Assembly (NCBI GenBank): GCA_916613615.1
Contig: OU744733.1
Coordinates: forward strand, 35,751,939 to 35,815,938
Origin: Steromphala cineraria
Lineage: Eukaryota; Mollusca; Gastropoda; Trochida; Trochidae
Direction of reading: 5' to 3'
DNA: 64,000 nucleotides
In this document: positions 59,671 to 64,000 of the stretch, one piece after another
Position numbering within the stretch: the first letter of the stretch is position 1
How the letters are laid out: every line of letters begins with the position of its first letter
Notes under the pieces: model-generated
The model's input: only the letters and a program-made list of their open reading frames with translations
The model's database searches: none
What the model was told of the DNA's origin: nothing
Program-made: the position numbers and the translations under genes

Positions 59671-60385
59671 GATCTAAGATTGGCCCGTAAGGCGGGTCAT
59701 CCCGCTGACCTCTGAAATCAGCTGCTCGGGCAATCAGAAAAGTTGCCCTAGCTCGCTGGAAGTTTAAAAAACTCAGCAGCACATCTTTTGAAATGGATGA
59801 TGATGTTCGGAGCTCTGTCATTAGGAGCGGAGCATAGCGACCATTTCGATGAACAATCCGATTGCTTGGATGTATTAATAGATTATATTTTTTCATTTTA
59901 AAATGATTAGCGTATTTGCTAGTTGTCAATGACAAATGATGATTGCACATCGCACAGATACTACCGTGGCGAATAATAATCACAAAGTTAGAGCATGATC
60001 AATGTCAATATTTACGAAAATCCTCATGCAAGGGGAGGTAACTCATTTTTTTGTATCGTTTGTACTAATTTCTTTCGTTTCCATCCAAATAATTTTTTAA
60101 ATAGTGATTTTTTGTCAATCATAAATCTAAAAATGTTTCATACAACCAAAATAAAGCCAACCTACTGATATTTTTATTATCAGTATCAAGAACAAGATCT
60201 GTTTTTCACAATGCACACTGTTATTGAGAACAGGCAATAAGCTATCATATGTTTATTCCGTTCCCACATTGAATGAGCGACTATGAACTGTTTGTGACAT
60301 CGAATTTGATTGATTAAATCGCGAATTCATTATTTGCATACAAAAGGTCACCAGGACGACCTCTCACACTGGTCAATCTTAGATC
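59671..60385. mobile_element. GATCTAAGATTG-ended element, unit 2
   Basis: Counterpart of 35731-36341, with about 100 extra bases at 59755-59860. The 115-residue minus-strand frame over it (59636-59983) is not open in unit 1. Confidence 0.5.
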
Positions 60386-60495
60386 AGATAAGATAAGATA
60401 TGATAAGACCTTATTATCCTGAAGGAAATTTTGGTTACATTGTAAACACATTCAAACAATACAAAACAATGAGTGACAACATATACACGCAAACG
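60386..60495 (-). pseudogene. L2/CR1-like LINE 3' UTR, cut by junction
   Basis: Counterpart of 36342-36451: microsatellite tail (AGATAAGATAAGATATG), CCTGAAGGAAATTTTGG, then a stop at the junction with unit 3. The coding part is missing. Confidence 0.7.
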
Positions 60496-61716
60496 TGATA
60501 GTTTTCTAAAAGTTTACTCCCACTTTGTTTATTTAACAACCTAAGTGGATGATTTGTTTGTCCCAGAGAGTTACTTGTATTTAAAATGACCATCATTTAC
60601 ATGTAAACTTGGTTCTAGTCAATAACAGTAATGCTATTTGTTTTCCATTCTATTCCATTAAATTCGTCAAAAACAACATTTTCGGTTGCATACCTCAATG
60701 TATAAAGTGCAGAAAATCATATTATTGGCAGGAGCTTAAAGGACAAGGATGAAGAGGTTACCAGTTAGTTAAGGTAATTAAATACAATTGGTAGAACATC
60801 ATCAACGAGCATGCTTAAGGGCGCACTTTTATATTAATATAAGAAACTGTTTTCTACTTCTGATCGAGTTAAATTCTAACTTCCTTCCATCAAAATAGAA
60901 TAGTGTACAAGGTATTTAGTAGTTATAACCTTGAACGCGAAAATATGGTAGCAAAGTTTTTGTCTACATGAAGATTGAAACAAATTGTTTTTATAAATCA
61001 ATATTGCAAGTTCAAACCTTCGAAGTCTTTTAAAGATCGAAGTTGCCCAGCGAATCATTTATAAAGGATGTAAAACATAATTGAGTTAATCTTTGAATCA
61101 ATATTGAAACATCAAAGCAAGTTTAGAAGACATAATTACATACTGTTCAGCGCGTACTTCAGTTAACCCTTTTTTTATGCAGTTGAACCATCTTGAATTA
61201 CCAGGATGACATTTTCTTAAGAATATTTTAGGAACAATCTCTCCCCACAGAGGAAGATCAAGTCATGAAATATTGAAACAGCCTCTACTTTTGAAGTTAT
61301 TCACACATTTATAGAAAAGTAAGAAAAACAAAGTATTTTGCTAATGAGTTCTGATATCCTTACAGAATTTTTACCATGTAGCATATACGATTCAAACATG
61401 CAGAGAGGACATATTACTCAGAGTTTAGTCGTGAAACTACCGATGTTTTTATCAGTGTTTGTTGTGAGTGAAAATTTGATCTGTTTTTGCAACTGTAGAA
61501 AAAAATGAGTTCATACTCGTGCTATTCGCTCAAATTTCTTACGAGACCTGGCAGTCTTCAGTCCTCAGTATGACACTTAATTAATTGGGTAGAATAAAGA
61601 CGTTTAACTCGCTGTATTTGTTCTGCTTATATATCTTGAAATGATCACAATGACTCACATTTTAGAGAGTTTATCACAAATAATATGACTTAATTTCCCA
61701 TGATGTTATAGAATTA

Positions 61717-61855
61717 CATTCTCTCTCCACAGAGGCAGATCAAGTCATGAAATGTTGAAAATGCACCACAATCCATTTGAATTTCAAGGGGGCGTTATAG
61801 AACAGAAGCTGTATCAACATTTCATGGGTTGATCTGCTTCTGTGGTGAGAGAATG
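61717..61855 (-). mobile_element. Mutator-type MITE, internally deleted, unit 3
   Basis: 139 bp between ATAGAATTA at 61708-61716 and 61856-61864. It keeps both ends and a short inner piece (AAAATGCACCACAATCCATT) but has lost over 200 bp of interior compared with unit 1. Confidence 0.8.
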
Positions 61856-62206
61856 ATAGAATTAATAAGTGTCATCAAAATTAATATTAAAAGCGCTATC
61901 AAAACATTCCTTCCTTTTACATAACGTATATTTTATCATGGAAAATCCAATTACTTTACAAAATGACAGTGTATGTTCCCTCTTTATTTCAATGTAATCT
62001 TTCTTTGCGTGGGAGTTGTTTTGGTTATCTAAGAAGTAAACAATTAGGCTTTAATGACATTTTGACGATGCCTTTGAAATACGTCTAGAGAGTTTTAGCA
62101 TGATGGGGATTAACAGTCAAACAAAATTATCTGCATGTATGTATTATTCACACAAGCAGTATATCAAAATATATGCTAAAACTGATCATTCAACTTCAGT
62201 CGGGCC

Positions 62207-62227
62207 GGGGGGGGGGGGGGGGGGGGG
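62207..62227 (+). repeat. 21-G homopolymer run
   Basis: After CAGTCGGGCC, a run of 21 G precedes ATAAGCC. Units 1 and 2 have only six to seven G at the same place (about 10508 and 39367). Confidence 0.8.
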
Positions 62228-63208
62228 ATAAGCCATCTCTCCTGATGGCTCTTGTATAGAACAGAGGCTGTATCAACATTTCATGACTTGATCTGCCTCT
62301 TACAAAATCAGAGTATATTTTCCCTCTTTATTTCAATGTTATCTGTCTTTGTGGGAGTTTTTGTGAGAGTTGTTTTGGTTATCTTGGTAGTAAACAATTA
62401 GGCTTTACTGACATTTTGACAATGCCTTTGAAATAGGTCTAGAGAGTTTTAGCATGTAGGTGTAAATGTAGTTGTATAATCAAGTCAAACTGAAGTATCT
62501 GTGCTCTGGCATAAACATCTAGACTTAGATTATGAAGTTGTCACAATCTGTAACTCTTATACAATTTGACAGATATGATCTCTCGATTTCAAACGAATAT
62601 TCTCTTGACATTTAAAAAAATTGACTTTCGGTTGTCATATAAATATAAGTTATTGTTGGGTCTGTATACTCAAATCAATTATTATTTTATCAAACTTTGT
62701 AACTCATATCTGATTCTCAGTGGCAGGTTTGATCCAAAAACAACTATTTCATTGATAATACAAATATGAAATCAATTAATCAAGTCAAACCTTAACTTTA
62801 AATTGCTTGTTTCATAAATTCTGCCAAAGACTATCATGATGATAAATTTTACAAAAATAACAGGATAAAAAATTTTCATTGGTTTTATTTTTTTTTTGCA
62901 AAGAACAAACCAAGGAAATTCCTCTTTATTTAAAACATTACCCAAGTCACATCGAGTTTTGGTGAATCCAATTATGTCTTTCCTTTCATCCAGGATGGAC
63001 ATGTTTTAGAGACTACAAGTTCAGTACAAGCAAATGCAAATGACGCTGGGAATCAACAGCTTTTGTCACGAAAGGTTAGCCCGATATTTAACAGGTTTAA
63101 CAAGTTCTTTACATACATCAGATAAAACATTGTTATGTTATTTGTTTCTGAGTCACATGAGCCCTTTATTCTGTTTCAAGCTGGGGCGTACTTCAAGATC
63201 AAACCGGG

Positions 63209-63730
63209 ATGTTTATCAAAATTCTATTTTTGATGAGGCTAGTTGATAATGATAAATGCACATTTTGTAAACATGCCTCAGAAGATATCTCACATGTATA
63301 CTTTGACTGTGAATTAGTAAAGAACTTTTGGCAAGACTTGGAAATGTTTATTAATAATCATCTTCATTTTAACATCATACTTACAAAATTGGATACCTTT
63401 GATATACTAAAATAGCCAAAAGATATTTATGTCTCAAGTATAAGACAACATGTACTCTCTTCTGAGGAGTTTCTAAAATATCTTAAAATGACATGTTCAT
63501 TTGAAAAAAATATTTCTAGGAAGAATAACAGATAAGAAGTATTTATTAGGAAATGGATCAAGTTGCCAAATGATACTAGGCATTGAATGAAGCTCTCATA
63601 AAATATATACCCACATTGTCCATACAGACCTATGTTGATTTTGTAAACACTTACCTCTGTTACTTTTGCAAATGTACTTGCCTCATCATGTAACTTGTAT
63701 AAATGATTTGAAATGGAATATTAAAAAAAG
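63209..63730 (+). pseudogene. LINE 3' remnant, unit 3 copy
   Basis: Counterpart of 11497-12035. CTFCKHASEDISHVYFDCEL differs at the last residue shown. It has several more substitutions (LEMFINNHLHF, KLDTFDILK) than separate units 1 and 2. The same stop after DILK. Confidence 0.75.
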
Positions 63731-64000
63731 TCTATTTTTACAGGTAATGACACAGGCGATCCTTGTTTTTGCCAAACATAACTTTGTGATGTCAAAATTC
63801 TTTTTTTGGATTTTGGATCTCCTTAATCTTTTCGATAAAAGATTGTATACAAAAACAATAATTAAATCAGTCAATATCAATTTCGTAAATAATTTTGAGC
63901 TGAAAGATATGTGAAACACAGAATGCTTATTTTCAAACCAAATATACATGCATATGCAGTTTCAATGGTTATTTGTGATAGACCCCTCAATCAGAGTTCA
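63731..64000. other. Unit 3 continuation, no gene seen
   Basis: Matches 12036-12298 of unit 1. The minus-strand frame 63686-63949 is open in all three units but has no recognisable domain. Confidence 0.35.

Larger units (their letters stand above)
37333..60495 (+). repeat. Unit 2 of large tandem segmental duplication
   Basis: Starts at CATGATCTTATTTCG, matching unit 1 from about 8464, and runs colinear to 60495. Offset to unit 1 is about 28.87 kb at the start and falls to about 24 kb near the end because of insertions in unit 1. Divergence is uneven: roughly 85% identity near 37560-37740, but about 98% near 42000-44500, judged by eye. Confidence 0.9.
60496..64000 (+). repeat. Unit 3 of tandem array (partial, continues past window)
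   Basis: From TGATAGTTTTCTAAAAG it matches unit 2 from 37455 and unit 1 from about 8592, colinear to the end of the window (matching about 12298 in unit 1). In the first part it is clearly closer to unit 1 than to unit 2; around 63200 it is the most divergent of the three. Confidence 0.9.

Noticed and set aside
59636..59983. 115-residue minus-strand frame
   Set aside because: It depends on an insertion found only in unit 2. Unit 1 has no matching open frame, and there is no domain.

Overview
The window is AT-rich, non-coding eukaryotic DNA. I see no operon, no prokaryotic gene and no intact protein-coding gene. Open frames are short and almost all trace to decayed transposable elements. Several dispersed repeats (a GCCCCCGCC hairpin repeat with about 190-bp internal repeats, a repeat starting near CTCATCAGGTCTGAAAGACC with about 130-bp internal repeats, TTAA-flanked MITEs) are of a kind common in mollusc genomes, so I infer a lophotrochozoan, probably a mollusc. 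That placement rests on recalled repeat styles, not on a search.

Layout. Positions 1 to about 8463 occur once here: a degenerate tRNA-Arg(UCG)-like sequence on the minus strand, a cluster of three TGACGTCA palindromes, a MITE fragment, weak repeat traces and the 190-bp repeat element. The rest is a tandem array of a large unit: unit 1 about 8464-36451, a spacer 36452-37332, unit 2 about 37333-60495, and the start of unit 3 from 60496, still running at the window end. The same markers recur in the same order and orientation in each unit: MITE, LINE 3' remnant, 130-bp repeat element, TTAA elements, tRNA-like element, nested LINEs, a small candidate exon, and a LINE 3' end.

Because the units are copies of one another, insertions in only one unit can be compared with the empty site in its partner. 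This gives target-site duplications and provisional superfamilies: a piggyBac-type MITE (TTAA) at 51047-51403, a 1.66-kb Harbinger-type element (TTA) at 33802-35465, and a 171-bp hAT-like element (TGAATAA) at 56338-56508. A Mutator-type MITE with a 9-bp duplication is present in all three units and shortened by deletion in units 2 and 3. A 1.62-kb element in unit 1 carries arms of ACGT motifs spaced 10 bp apart.

Non-LTR retrotransposon remains belong to at least five elements: a reverse transcriptase split by another LINE in the opposite orientation, two RNase H remnants, two different Cys/His C-terminal domains, and an L2/CR1-like 3' end. The only possible host coding sequence I can support is a 171-172 bp exon-like frame on the minus strand (33426-33597 and 59033-59203) with a good splice donor. 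Its function is unknown.

I found no convincing new enzymatic or defence system. The notable content is the array, its mosaic divergence, and the phylogenetically polarised transposon insertions.
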